NCBI RefSeq assembly: GCF_004795735.1
Contig: NZ_CP039247.1
Coordinates: forward strand, 1,736,001 to 1,800,000
Length of the DNA stretch: 64,000 nucleotides
From: Corynebacterium endometrii
GTDB lineage: Bacteria > Actinomycetota > Actinomycetes > Mycobacteriales > Mycobacteriaceae
Direction: 5' to 3'
Shown one piece after another: positions 54,955 to 64,000 of the stretch. How positions within the stretch are numbered: the first letter of the stretch is position 1; each line of letters starts with the position of its first letter. The notes below the pieces were generated by a model, which did no database searches, was not told where the DNA came from, and saw only the letters and a program-made list of their open reading frames with translations. The position numbers and the translations under genes were made by a program.

Positions 54955-55956
54955 CTAGGCCTGCAGGACGCGCTCGAGCGCCTGGGAGATGGCCTCTGGG
55001 TCTTCCAGAATAACCATGTGGCCGGCCCCGTCCACGATGGTTTTCTCCGCGGCTGGCCACAGATCACAGATGCGGTCCGTCTGGGACTCGGGGGTGACAA
55101 TGTCCATGGAGCCTACAACTACCTCGCCCTTGAGCCGCGCCAGGCGTGGGGTGGCGGCCAGCTCCTCATGGTCGAGCAGATCATCGAAGTAGCCCGCGAA
55201 GGAGGCCAGCGGCGTATCCAGCAGCATGGCCGCGTGGAATTGGATGCGTTCCATCTGCGGGAAGCCCGCCACCAGTGCGGCCATCACCGGCGCCACTAGG
55301 TGCGCCAGCTCGTAGCGGAAGAAGTTCACGCGGTCCGGGAGCGTGAGGCACGCGTTGTACAACAGCTCTGCCGCGGTGGTCTCCAGGATGCGGGCGATGC
55401 CCTTGTCTGAAAGCTCGTGGATGCTGGTGGCCACCAACAGCGCCCCTGAGATGCGGTCATAGACCTCTTGCGGGCAGCGCCTAATGACGTTAAGCGCAAT
55501 CATGCCGCCCAGGGAGTGGCCCACGATGACGATGTTTCCTTGCGGGACCCGCTCCTTAATAACGGCCAAGACGTCATCGCCCGCGCCGTCCACGTCACAC
55601 TCGTCCACTGGGACCTTTTCAGATAAGCCGTGCCCGCGGACGTCAAGGAGCACGGAGCGGACCTCGGGGTGCTCGCGGCGCAGAAACTCCACTTGATCGC
55701 AGTATGATTCCGCGCTCAGGCAGTAGCCGTGGATGAACACCACGGTGGCCTCCGCGTCCTCCGGGCCCACCTCAAACCAGGCTATGTCAAAGCCATCAGA
55801 CTTCACGTAACCCTCATTGTCGAGATTGGTAAGGCCCGGTTGGGTTTTATGATCATGAAGCAGCTCGCGGACATCCTTCATTAAGCGGCGCCCGCTGGGT
55901 TTAAGCCGGCTGGCCCAGGATCCAGCCACCACAGAAATGCTTCGACGTATTTTCAT
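54955..55956 (-). CDS. alpha/beta hydrolase
   Basis: A 333-residue alpha/beta-hydrolase-fold enzyme. The oxyanion region is VVFIHGYCLSAESY, the nucleophile elbow GHSLGG lies near residues 146-151, the acid is in GSMDIVTPES, and the His is in GAGHMVILE near the C-terminus. The first 25 residues are basic and amphipathic and may associate with the membrane. A lipase/esterase role is likely; mycobacterial homologues next to aceE are annotated likewise. It converges with aceE and is separated from it by a terminator. Confidence 0.85.
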   Translation of the reverse strand: MKIRRSISVVAGSWASRLKPSGRRLMKDVRELLHDHKTQPGLTNLDNEGYVKSDGFDIAWFEVGPEDAEATVVFIHGYCLSAESYCDQVEFLRREHPEVRSVLLDVRGHGLSEKVPVDECDVDGAGDDVLAVIKERVPQGNIVIVGHSLGGMIALNVIRRCPQEVYDRISGALLVATSIHELSDKGIARILETTAAELLYNACLTLPDRVNFFRYELAHLVAPVMAALVAGFPQMERIQFHAAMLLDTPLASFAGYFDDLLDHEELAATPRLARLKGEVVVGSMDIVTPESQTDRICDLWPAAEKTIVDGAGHMVILEDPEAISQALERVLQA

Positions 55957-56003
55957 GACTTAATAAATCATAGACCGATGCCCCCGCCAGTTACACTTTC
56001 CCT

Positions 56004-56306
56004 ATGTCCAGTGATTTCTCCGCGGCCCTCCAGGCCCATTTCAATTCGCAGCAGGAAGCTACCTCCCCCAAGGATTCAGACACGTATGGCCAGCTTACCG
56101 CCCTCATTGAAAAGGTTTCCGGCGTGGATTCCGAATCGATTGAGCGCGACGCCAGGCTCGCGGATCTGGGCATTTCCTCGCTGGCATTGGTGGAGCTGAC
56201 CGTGCGCGCAGAGGAGGCTTTCAAGGTCCAATTCGATGAGGGTACCGTGTTGAATTTCGACACGGTGGGTGATGTTGCCGCTTACATCGACGAGCGCAAG
56301 GATTAG
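56004..56306 (+). CDS. acyl carrier protein
   Basis: A 100-residue ACP. The 4'-phosphopantetheine site is Ser59 in DLGISSLALVEL; the usual Asp-Ser-Leu is Ser-Ser-Leu here. It is followed by the recognition helix LVELTVRAEEAFKVQFDEGTVLNFDTVGDVAAYI. The N-terminal 28 residues extend beyond the standard fold. It is a stand-alone ACP outside a FAS or PKS cluster, as seen in other corynebacteria, where type I FAS makes fatty acids. It may serve acyl transfer to envelope lipids. Its stop overlaps the stop of the opposing gene by 3 bases. Confidence 0.85.
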   Translation: MSSDFSAALQAHFNSQQEATSPKDSDTYGQLTALIEKVSGVDSESIERDARLADLGISSLALVELTVRAEEAFKVQFDEGTVLNFDTVGDVAAYIDERKD

Positions 56307-56713
56307 CGCACCTCCCGCACGCCCGCGTTGAACCCATAGCGCTCGGCCAGCGCGGCGACCCGCTCCCGCAGCGCCTCAATTTCTCCGGGCGTGCCGGTGA
56401 GCACCTCACGGCAGCTTAGCCCGCCGCGCTGCCCGCCAACCCCGAGTGCCAGGGCGCGGGTGCTCACCGCGTCCCGCCGCCACCGCGTGCACCACGAGGC
56501 CTCGAGCGGATCCGCGCCCGGGATGGACAGATATGATTCGCTGACGAGGCAATCCACCATGGCCCGTTCGATGCGCGGACGCACGAAAGTGGGCATGCCT
56601 GAAACCTCTAGGACCACAACCTCGATTCCGGCAGGAATGACGGGCACTGCGGTAGTCCCAGAGCGTGAGCGGGCGGGTTCTGAGCACGCCGGGCGTGCGG
56701 GGGCAGCATTCAT
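56303..56713 (-). CDS. hypothetical protein, possibly degenerate holo-ACP-synthase-like
   Basis: A 136-residue protein, ATG 56713 with GAGG upstream. The text GIEVVVLEVSGM...RIERAMVDCLVSESYLS, then ASWCTRWRRDAVSTRALALGVGG, loosely follows the AcpS layout (GIDxVxI... then WxxKEAxxKAL). The family's metal Asp reads Glu and the Lys-Glu-Ala reads Arg-Asp-Ala. The convergent ACP gene with overlapping stops makes the comparison attractive, but it is weak. No other family is recognised. Confidence 0.35.
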   Translation of the reverse strand: MNAAPARPACSEPARSRSGTTAVPVIPAGIEVVVLEVSGMPTFVRPRIERAMVDCLVSESYLSIPGADPLEASWCTRWRRDAVSTRALALGVGGQRGGLSCREVLTGTPGEIEALRERVAALAERYGFNAGVREVR

Positions 56714-57252
56714 GGAAGCCTCAGGTGTTCCTTCGTGTAGTAAACGGCAACGTCACTCAAGACGAGCTCTGGCACATGGTGAGCATCGTCTTCCCCAACG
56801 GACTCAATCCCTGTGACCAATTGTCTTGTGACATCCACGCGCCACTATCACTTAGACCGCTTCCGCCATTTTCTGCCTCATAAGTCACAGCGGCAACCCT
56901 AAACAACCGCTTCAACCCCCGTTTACTCAAGTTCAAGTTCACGTTGAGATATGCGATTTTGTAAAAGGATCCTCATGGGGAACGCGGCCTAAAATCTTGG
57001 CCCATGGCACCGACCGGGCGCAGGTCTCCGTGGGCCGCGTTGATGGCGGCGGCCGCACCCGGTTCGCATACACCCCTGCCCCTGCGCGCCCTGCCTGGGA
57101 CTTTGCCTACGGCAGCTTTCACTAAACCAACCCCCGGGCTAGTACCAACACACCTCGACGTTGTGGCGTGCGGCTAGGTCGCGGGCTAGATAACTATCCC
57201 AAGGGCCTCGAAGCTTCTTAATAAGCGGTATATTCGCAAGCCCCTTAAAAAC
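56714..57252 (+). other. mostly non-coding stretch with a possible gene remnant
   Basis: No intact gene is seen. One plus-strand frame ending at TAA 57123-57125 encodes coding-like text (ILAHGTDRAQVSVGRVDGGG, then RTRFAYTPAPARPAWDFAYG) but lacks a start and ribosome binding site, so it may be the tail of a lost gene. AT-rich DNA at 56895-56960 could hold promoters. Nothing else is recognised. Confidence 0.25.
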
Positions 57253-58068
57253 TTAAGCGTTAAGCTCGGCCCAGATCTCATCGTTGGTCTGGGCCCACAG
57301 TGGTTTTGCCCAGTCCCCGAAGTCATGGTCCGTCAGCGCCACCATGGCCTGGTCACCGTCAATCCAGATGTAGGTGCCGGACATTCCAAAATGCCCCACG
57401 GTCTCAGGGCTGAGCTTGTTGCCGGTCCAGTGCTCGCGCTTGGCCCCCTTTTTCCCCTTGATTTCAAAACCTAGGCCCCAATCGCATGGGTTAAATGGGC
57501 CATACCCCGGCACCGTGCCGCGCAACTCCGGGAACTGAACCGTGCGCATTTCCTTGACGGTCTCCGGCGCCAGAAGCCTAGGGTTCATCACCTCTAGAGC
57601 AAAGGCAACCAGGTCATCGACGGTGGATACCAGGCCATGGCCCGCAGCCTCTTCCAACGCGGTGTTGTCCATCCCCAGCGGCTCAAAGATGCCGAGGCGC
57701 AGGTACTCGGGAAACTCAATGCCGGTGGCCTCTTCCACTAACTCCGCGGCCCACTCGTATCCAGCGGAAGAATAGATGCGTTTTTCTTCTACGCCTTTCT
57801 CCAGCTCGCGGGAATCAAAGCCCACGCCGGATGCATGAGCCAATAGGTGGCGCAGCGTGGAGCCCTCAGGGCCGGCGGCCTGGTCTAGGTCTAAGGCACC
57901 TTCCTCAACCGCCATCATCACGCCGTAGGCCACCACAGGCTTGGTCACGGATGCCACCGGGAAGCGGTGTGCGGTATCCCCCACGGTTTCAATGACCTCA
58001 CCGCCGGAGATCAACGCTCCGGCAACATTGTCCGCGGGCCAGTTAGCAATATCGGAAAAAGCACTCAT
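57253..58068 (-). CDS. serine hydrolase, beta-lactamase/PBP-like fold
   Basis: About 271 residues from ATG 58068, 11 bases after the ugd stop. S40-x-x-K43 (VASVTKPVV) is present; the second element reads Y99-S-S instead of Y-x-N; the C-terminal element is GHFGMSGTYIW. There is no signal peptide, so it is predicted cytoplasmic. The third residue change in YxN does not exclude activity, since related esterases vary there. It is the last gene of the minus-strand operon; its substrate may be an ester produced by that pathway, which is inference. Confidence 0.75.
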   Translation of the reverse strand: MSAFSDIANWPADNVAGALISGGEVIETVGDTAHRFPVASVTKPVVAYGVMMAVEEGALDLDQAAGPEGSTLRHLLAHASGVGFDSRELEKGVEEKRIYSSAGYEWAAELVEEATGIEFPEYLRLGIFEPLGMDNTALEEAAGHGLVSTVDDLVAFALEVMNPRLLAPETVKEMRTVQFPELRGTVPGYGPFNPCDWGLGFEIKGKKGAKREHWTGNKLSPETVGHFGMSGTYIWIDGDQAMVALTDHDFGDWAKPLWAQTNDEIWAELNA

Positions 58069-58079
58069 GATTAGAAAGT

Positions 58080-59411
58080 CTAGCGCCGGCCCATGCCCAC
58101 GTACTCCCAACCGGCATCCTTCCAGGCCTGAGGCTCTAGGATATTGCGGCCGTCCAGGATGCGCTTGGCCGCAACCAGTTGACCCGCGGCGGCAGGATCC
58201 AGGTCCTTGAATTCCTGCCATTCGGTGAGCACCAGGGTCATCTGCGCCTCGCGCAGGGCGTCCTCAGTACCGCCGGCCAGCCCTAGGTCCGGGAAGCGGC
58301 GGCCAATGTTCTCATTGGCCTGTGGGTCATACAGGCGCACGTCCGCGCCGCGTTCGGCGAGCATGGTGGCGATGATCAGTGCCGGAGATTCACGGATGTC
58401 ATCGGAATTGGCCTTAAACGCGCCACCTAGAACTGCAATCGGCTTGTTGGAGAGCTCCCCTAGGGCGTCCTCACACGCGGCAACCACGCGGCACATGCGG
58501 CGGGTGTTGATAGAATCAACCTCCTTCAAAAAGCCCACCGCGTCACCCACGCCCAGCTCTTCCGCGCGGGCGGCGAAGGCACGGATGTCCTTGGGCAGGC
58601 AGCCGCCGCCAAAGCCAATGCCGGCGCCGAGGAACTTTTTGCCGATGCGGTCATCGTGGCCAATGGCCTCGGCTAGCTGGGTCACGTCCCCGCCGGTGGC
58701 CTCGCACAGTTCGGCCATTGCGTTGATGAAGGAAATCTTGGTGGCCAGGAAGGAGTTTGCGGCCACCTTCACCAGCTCGGCGGTGGAAAAATCGGTAATC
58801 ACCTGTGGGATATCGGCGGCCAGGAGATCCGCGTACACCGCGTCCAGAACCTTCTGGGCTTGCTCACCATGCTCGGGCGGCAGGCCGTAAACAATGCGGT
58901 CTGGGCGCAGGGTGTCATCCACGGCGTGGCCCTCGCGCAGGAACTCCGGGTTCCACAGCAGCAAGGCTCCGGCGGGCTTTACGCGCTCGTACAGGGCCGC
59001 GGCGGTTCCCACCGGCACGGTGGATTTGCCCACCACCAGCGGGCGGTTGCCGGAGGCGGTCTGCGGGTTGTCCCCCAGCGCCTCTATCACGGAATCCACG
59101 GCGGCGTTCACGTAAGTCATATCGGCAGCGGTGCCGTCCGCGGACTGTGGGGTGCCTACGGCGATAAAATGCACGTCGCAATCGGCAATGGCCTTAGGGG
59201 CTGGGGCCTGGACGAAACGCAGGCGGCCGCTAGCAATGGATTCGCTAAGAAGCTCCGGGAAGCCCGGCTCATAAAATGGTGGCCTGCCCGCATTCAAAGA
59301 CGCAACGCGCTGCGCATCGACGTCCACGCCTATTACGTCGTGGCCCAATCGCGCCATGCACGCCGCGTGAACCGCGCCCAGGTAACCGCATCCAATGACT
59401 GACATCTTCAT
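58080..59411 (-). CDS. ugd: UDP-glucose 6-dehydrogenase
   Basis: A 443-residue UDP-glucose/GDP-mannose dehydrogenase. Rossmann NAD site MSVIGCGYLGAVHA at the start; catalytic Cys in GFGGGCLPKDIRAF near residue 270; the central helix and the C-terminal UDP-binding domain (GAFKANSDDIRESPAL) are complete. It oxidises UDP-glucose to UDP-glucuronate with two NAD+. It lies between the kinase-like gene and the serine hydrolase in the same orientation. Together with the upstream glycosyltransferase it points to a glucuronate-containing glycan or glycolipid, although UDP-glucuronate could also serve other pathways. Confidence 0.93.
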   Translation of the reverse strand: MKMSVIGCGYLGAVHAACMARLGHDVIGVDVDAQRVASLNAGRPPFYEPGFPELLSESIASGRLRFVQAPAPKAIADCDVHFIAVGTPQSADGTAADMTYVNAAVDSVIEALGDNPQTASGNRPLVVGKSTVPVGTAAALYERVKPAGALLLWNPEFLREGHAVDDTLRPDRIVYGLPPEHGEQAQKVLDAVYADLLAADIPQVITDFSTAELVKVAANSFLATKISFINAMAELCEATGGDVTQLAEAIGHDDRIGKKFLGAGIGFGGGCLPKDIRAFAARAEELGVGDAVGFLKEVDSINTRRMCRVVAACEDALGELSNKPIAVLGGAFKANSDDIRESPALIIATMLAERGADVRLYDPQANENIGRRFPDLGLAGGTEDALREAQMTLVLTEWQEFKDLDPAAAGQLVAAKRILDGRNILEPQAWKDAGWEYVGMGRR

Positions 59412-59467
59412 GGTGAAAATCCTTTGTGGTTTTAAAATTTCGAGGTAATGGTAAATCCGGCCGCTGG

Positions 59468-60490
59468 TTATCGCAGCGCGATGGTCTCAAGGGTGGTCGC
59501 GGTCCATTCCGGCCACCATTCGGCGGCGGCGGGCCTGAATGCATATACGCAGGCCAGGCGCAAAGCCGCGGAGTCTTCATAGGCACCAAGCCGCGGCCCC
59601 GGGGCCAGGGCGGTGATGCCGGCGGACAAAGCATCCGCCGTTTCCGCGCCCATCAGCCCCTGCAGCTTGCGCAGGCGCACGTGGGCCAGCAGGTTGCCCG
59701 CGTCTAGCTCCGCCTCGCCGTAGGCGGCCGTATCCAGGTCCAGAACGCTCAGTGTCCGCCCGTCCCAGAGCAGCTGCTTGTCGTGGAGATCGCGGTGGAC
59801 AAGGGCGCGTCCGCTTTTCCCGACGCCCCCTTGCAGCGCCCCGCAGACCTTTTCCGCCGCGCGAACGAGCTCATCCGCATGCGCCACGCCGTGGTTGACC
59901 GCGTGGGCTACCCAGGTACGCAGTGTGGCGGCTTCATCGGCGGCGCTGAAAGTAGCCAGGCCCGGTACCTCGAGGCCCTGCCACTGCGGCCAGAATTTAA
60001 AGAACGCATCCCAGCCATCGCGACCGGAATCACCCATCTCATGCAGGCTGCGGCCTGGGAGCAGGGAGAAGGTGACACAGCCATCGCTGACCCCGCTGAC
60101 CTGGGCCGCGCCCAAGCCAATCTGGCGGCAGGCCGCACGGATGGCTGTGGACACCGCGGCCACGTTCTGTGCCTTGCCGGGGCGCAGGAACTTAGTGATA
60201 GCCTCCTCATGCCTGACCACGGCGCGCTTGCCGTAGCGGTGCACCAACATCTCACCGGTGGACGTACCTTTTTCTAAGGCGCTAGCCAGCCCCGGAAGCT
60301 TGTTGTCCATACCGTATGGTGTCAATGTCACCTCACCGGAGTCATCAATCTTCCCGGCGCGCAGTAAGCCGCTGGAGTCACGGGTTTCAAAGGTGATGGT
60401 GCGGCCTTTTCCTGGCCAGCCACGGCGCACGTGTGGGGTATGCCCCAGCGCGCGTAGCGCGGTGGATAGTGAATTGGTTTTAGTCACCAT
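59468..60490 (-). CDS. phosphotransferase-family kinase, copy A
   Basis: A 340-residue protein of the aminoglycoside phosphotransferase / choline kinase fold. The catalytic loop is VHRDLHDKQLLW (Asp as base) and the metal Asp lies in LSVLDLDTAAYGEAELDAG. The N-terminal lobe has the sheet pattern (FETRDSSGLLRAGKIDD, ...). It is paired with a second, different member just upstream (5 bases), which itself overlaps the ABC gene. A small-molecule or glycan kinase is likely; the substrate is open. ATG 60490 follows GGGGAG. Confidence 0.75.
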   Translation of the reverse strand: MVTKTNSLSTALRALGHTPHVRRGWPGKGRTITFETRDSSGLLRAGKIDDSGEVTLTPYGMDNKLPGLASALEKGTSTGEMLVHRYGKRAVVRHEEAITKFLRPGKAQNVAAVSTAIRAACRQIGLGAAQVSGVSDGCVTFSLLPGRSLHEMGDSGRDGWDAFFKFWPQWQGLEVPGLATFSAADEAATLRTWVAHAVNHGVAHADELVRAAEKVCGALQGGVGKSGRALVHRDLHDKQLLWDGRTLSVLDLDTAAYGEAELDAGNLLAHVRLRKLQGLMGAETADALSAGITALAPGPRLGAYEDSAALRLACVYAFRPAAAEWWPEWTATTLETIALR

Positions 60491-60495
60491 GGTTC

Positions 60496-61666
60496 TTACT
60501 CCCCTTCCTGTGCTCGTTCCGGGGTTAGGCGCAGGGATTCGGCGATGGTCTGTTCAAGCTGTTCCAGGCCCTGGCTTACGCGCTCACGCCAGTCGGGCTG
60601 GGCGGTGCGCAGCGGACCCATGAGCCGGGCGGCCAGGGAATGCGCCTTGGCGGCGGCCAGCCGGTGTGGGGAGGGAAGCTCCCGCAGTTCGCCGTAGCCG
60701 GTGAGCAGGGCGCGACCGGCGGCCCCGCCGCATTCGGCAAGGTAGGAGCCCAAGTCCATGGCGGCCGGGCCGGCGCAGAGGCGGTCAAAGTCCGTCATCC
60801 ACACCTCGCCGGTAGGCGAATACAAGAATTGGTCCGCGGATGCATCCCCGTGCAGTACAACCCGTTCACCGCCCACTGCTGGAAGGGTCTGCGCAACGCG
60901 GCGCACTCGGGCGGCAAGGTCGGCATCGAGCGAGTCCAGGATTCCGGCGTGGGCTTCGAGCTGCACGCGGCCATCCGTGCACGCCGTGTCCACGGCCAAC
61001 TGGGCCGAGGCGTGAAGCCTGGCCAGCATCCGTCCGGCCTCTTCGTGCAGTGGGCCTTGGGCGGCGGCAGCGCCGTGGGCCAGGTCCCCGGCGCCAACGT
61101 AGGCCACGGTGCTGATATAGCCACCGGGCTGAAAGTCAATCATCGGTGCAACTTCTACTGCGCGGCCTACCGCCCGGTAAGAATCCTCGTCTAATTGCTG
61201 AGCGGCGGAGATTCGCACAACTTGTTTCCCCTTGCGGACAACCACCCGGCGCAGCGGGTTATAACGCAGGACTTCCACTCCCCCCAACTCGCCGGCAGAC
61301 CGAACTGACAGGCCGGCCTCCTCCAAGACCTCGATGAGCTTAGGATCTGTGAGCATGGTGCCGGTTTGAAACAGAATCTCCCCGTCCAGCCACGCACCGC
61401 GCAGGGACTCGCCCCTCTCACGAGCTTTGTCCGCCGCCTTGGCCGCCTTGGACCGAGCATCAGGCCACAGCAAGCGGGCCCAGCCGAATTCGGCCACGCC
61501 ATGCGCCGCACCATCTGCGGCGGGTGTGTTACGAACATAACCCACCGCGATGGACGTGCCCGGCTTCAAGCGCAGGTAGTGCGGGCGAACCGGGTGACCC
61601 ACGTGCTCAGACAACCATTGCGGGTCAATGCACTTGTCCACGTATGCCTTGAAATTGGTTCCATGA

Positions 61667-61674
<8 letters not shown>
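60496..61674 (-). CDS. phosphotransferase-family kinase, copy B
   Basis: About 392 residues from ATG 61674, which overlaps the ABC gene stop (ATGACTAA). The fold is that of APH kinases: catalytic loop VVLHGDASADQFLYS and metal site WMTDFDRLCAGPAAMDLG. The N-terminal 200 residues (RPHYLRLKPGTSIAVGYV, VEVLRYNPLRRVVVRKGK) form a longer nucleotide lobe than in copy A. Two unlike kinases side by side in an export operon are unusual. They may phosphorylate a glycan or lipid intermediate. Confidence 0.75.
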
Positions 61675-63464
<1,790 letters not shown>

Positions 63465-63472
<8 letters not shown>

Positions 63473-64000
63473 GGGCAAGGCCCCACATGGTCTCTACTAC
63501 CCCTGCCCAACTGTGCCTTTCCACGGCCAGCTCGCGGGCGGAGACGCCCATGGAAGCGCGCAGCGGGCCATCCCCCACCAGCGCGTCGATGGCGGCCGCC
63601 AGCGCCCGGGCGTTGGACCCGGGCACCACGATGCCCGCCTCGCGCAGCTCCAGGCCGGCGGCGAGTGCCCCGGCGGCGTCAGGAGCCCCGCCGCCGTCAC
63701 GCACTCCTCCCAGCGCCTCCGGTACCTGGCCAATGCGGGTTGCCACTACCGGTAGACCCGCGGCCATGTATTCGTAGACCTTCAGCGGGGAGAAGTAATG
63801 GTCATCCTCGTTGTCCGGGGCCGGGTATGGGGCCACGCCGATGGCCGATCCGGCCAAGTGGGCCGGAATGGAATCCGGAGCCACGGCGCCGCGGAAGTCC
63901 ACGTCCAGGCCGAGGGCCCGGGCGCGCCGCTCCAGGCGCTCGCGTTCGGGGCCATCGCCGATGATGCGCAGGCGCCAATCGGCACCGGCGGCAGCGGCGG
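63465..64000 (-). CDS. GT4/GT1-type glycosyltransferase, C-terminal part (cut by window edge)
   Basis: The visible 178 residues are the donor-binding half of a GT-B glycosyltransferase: RIIGDGPERERLERRARAL, then VDFRGAVAP, the E-x7-E-like stretch FSPLKVYEYMAAGLPVVAT (nucleotide-sugar contact), and VPGSNARALAAAID. The acceptor half lies beyond position 64000. It overlaps the ABC gene by 8 bases. Together they suggest synthesis and export of a glycosylated envelope component. Confidence 0.85.

Noticed and set aside
56757-56942. 61-residue minus-strand frame
   Set aside because: GTG start without ribosome binding site and no similarity to anything recognised.

Overview
The window looks like chromosome of a high-GC actinobacterium, most probably a Corynebacterium. 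The evidence is the neighbourhood thrC / glnE / glnA2 / galK-like / rnpB / RNase HI-phosphatase / zinc-ribbon / Nif3 / PTP / SURF1 / DUF3052 / aceE, which is the usual corynebacterial order. Other support is an AcnR-type lifestyle of nitrogen control (a textbook AmtR box before gltB), a RamB-type motif before aceE, and gltB, thrC and glnE proteins that match corynebacterial homologues in start and length. Species cannot be fixed from the sequence alone.

Layout. (1) 1-10.5 kb is a lower-GC accessory island. It holds a HipA/DUF3037-type tail, small phage-like genes, a HTH protein, a 3'-truncated tyrosine integrase, a complete type I restriction-modification operon (hsdM-hsdS-hsdR), and a phage antirepressor that is 3'-truncated and split by an amber codon. 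The R-M operon sits exactly between the two truncated phage genes, so it seems to have replaced the middle of a prophage. (2) 10.5-20.7 kb is a metabolic block: an MFS exporter, an M20 amidohydrolase, the gltBD glutamate synthase operon with AmtR operator, and a VIT-type Fe/Mn transporter. (3) 20.8-28.0 kb is a second accessory island. It contains serine-recombinase, transposase and resolvase remnants, a serine hydrolase, a protein with an internally duplicated unknown domain, two tandemly duplicated SUKH (SMI1/KNR4) proteins, and a broken DUF3800 gene. It resembles an orphan immunity cluster of a polymorphic-toxin locus. (4) 28.2-57 kb is conserved core: NUDIX and trypsin-like protease, thrC, an AAA ATPase, glnE-glnA2, CYTH-CHAD, RNase P RNA, RNase HI fusion, SURF1, tRNA-Val, aceE, an alpha/beta hydrolase and an acyl carrier protein. 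(5) 57.2-64 kb is one minus-strand operon: glycosyltransferase (cut by the window edge), ABC exporter, two phosphotransferase-fold kinases, UDP-glucose dehydrogenase and a beta-lactamase-fold hydrolase. This is a plausible, poorly described envelope-glycan system.

How the genes work together. gltBD, glnE and glnA2 are all nitrogen-assimilation functions (GOGAT, regulation of glutamine synthetase, and a second GS-like enzyme), and gltBD carries the nitrogen-starvation operator. aceE feeds acetyl-CoA to central metabolism, and SURF1 serves cytochrome oxidase assembly. The two islands are defence or conflict modules with heavy recombinase debris.

The most interesting items are the kinase-kinase-ABC-GT-UGD operon, the SUKH/duplicated-domain immunity cluster with its res-like palindromes, the hsdS internal 26-bp repeats, and two short orphan terminator-like RNA loci. 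All function calls were made by eye from motifs; no database search was possible.
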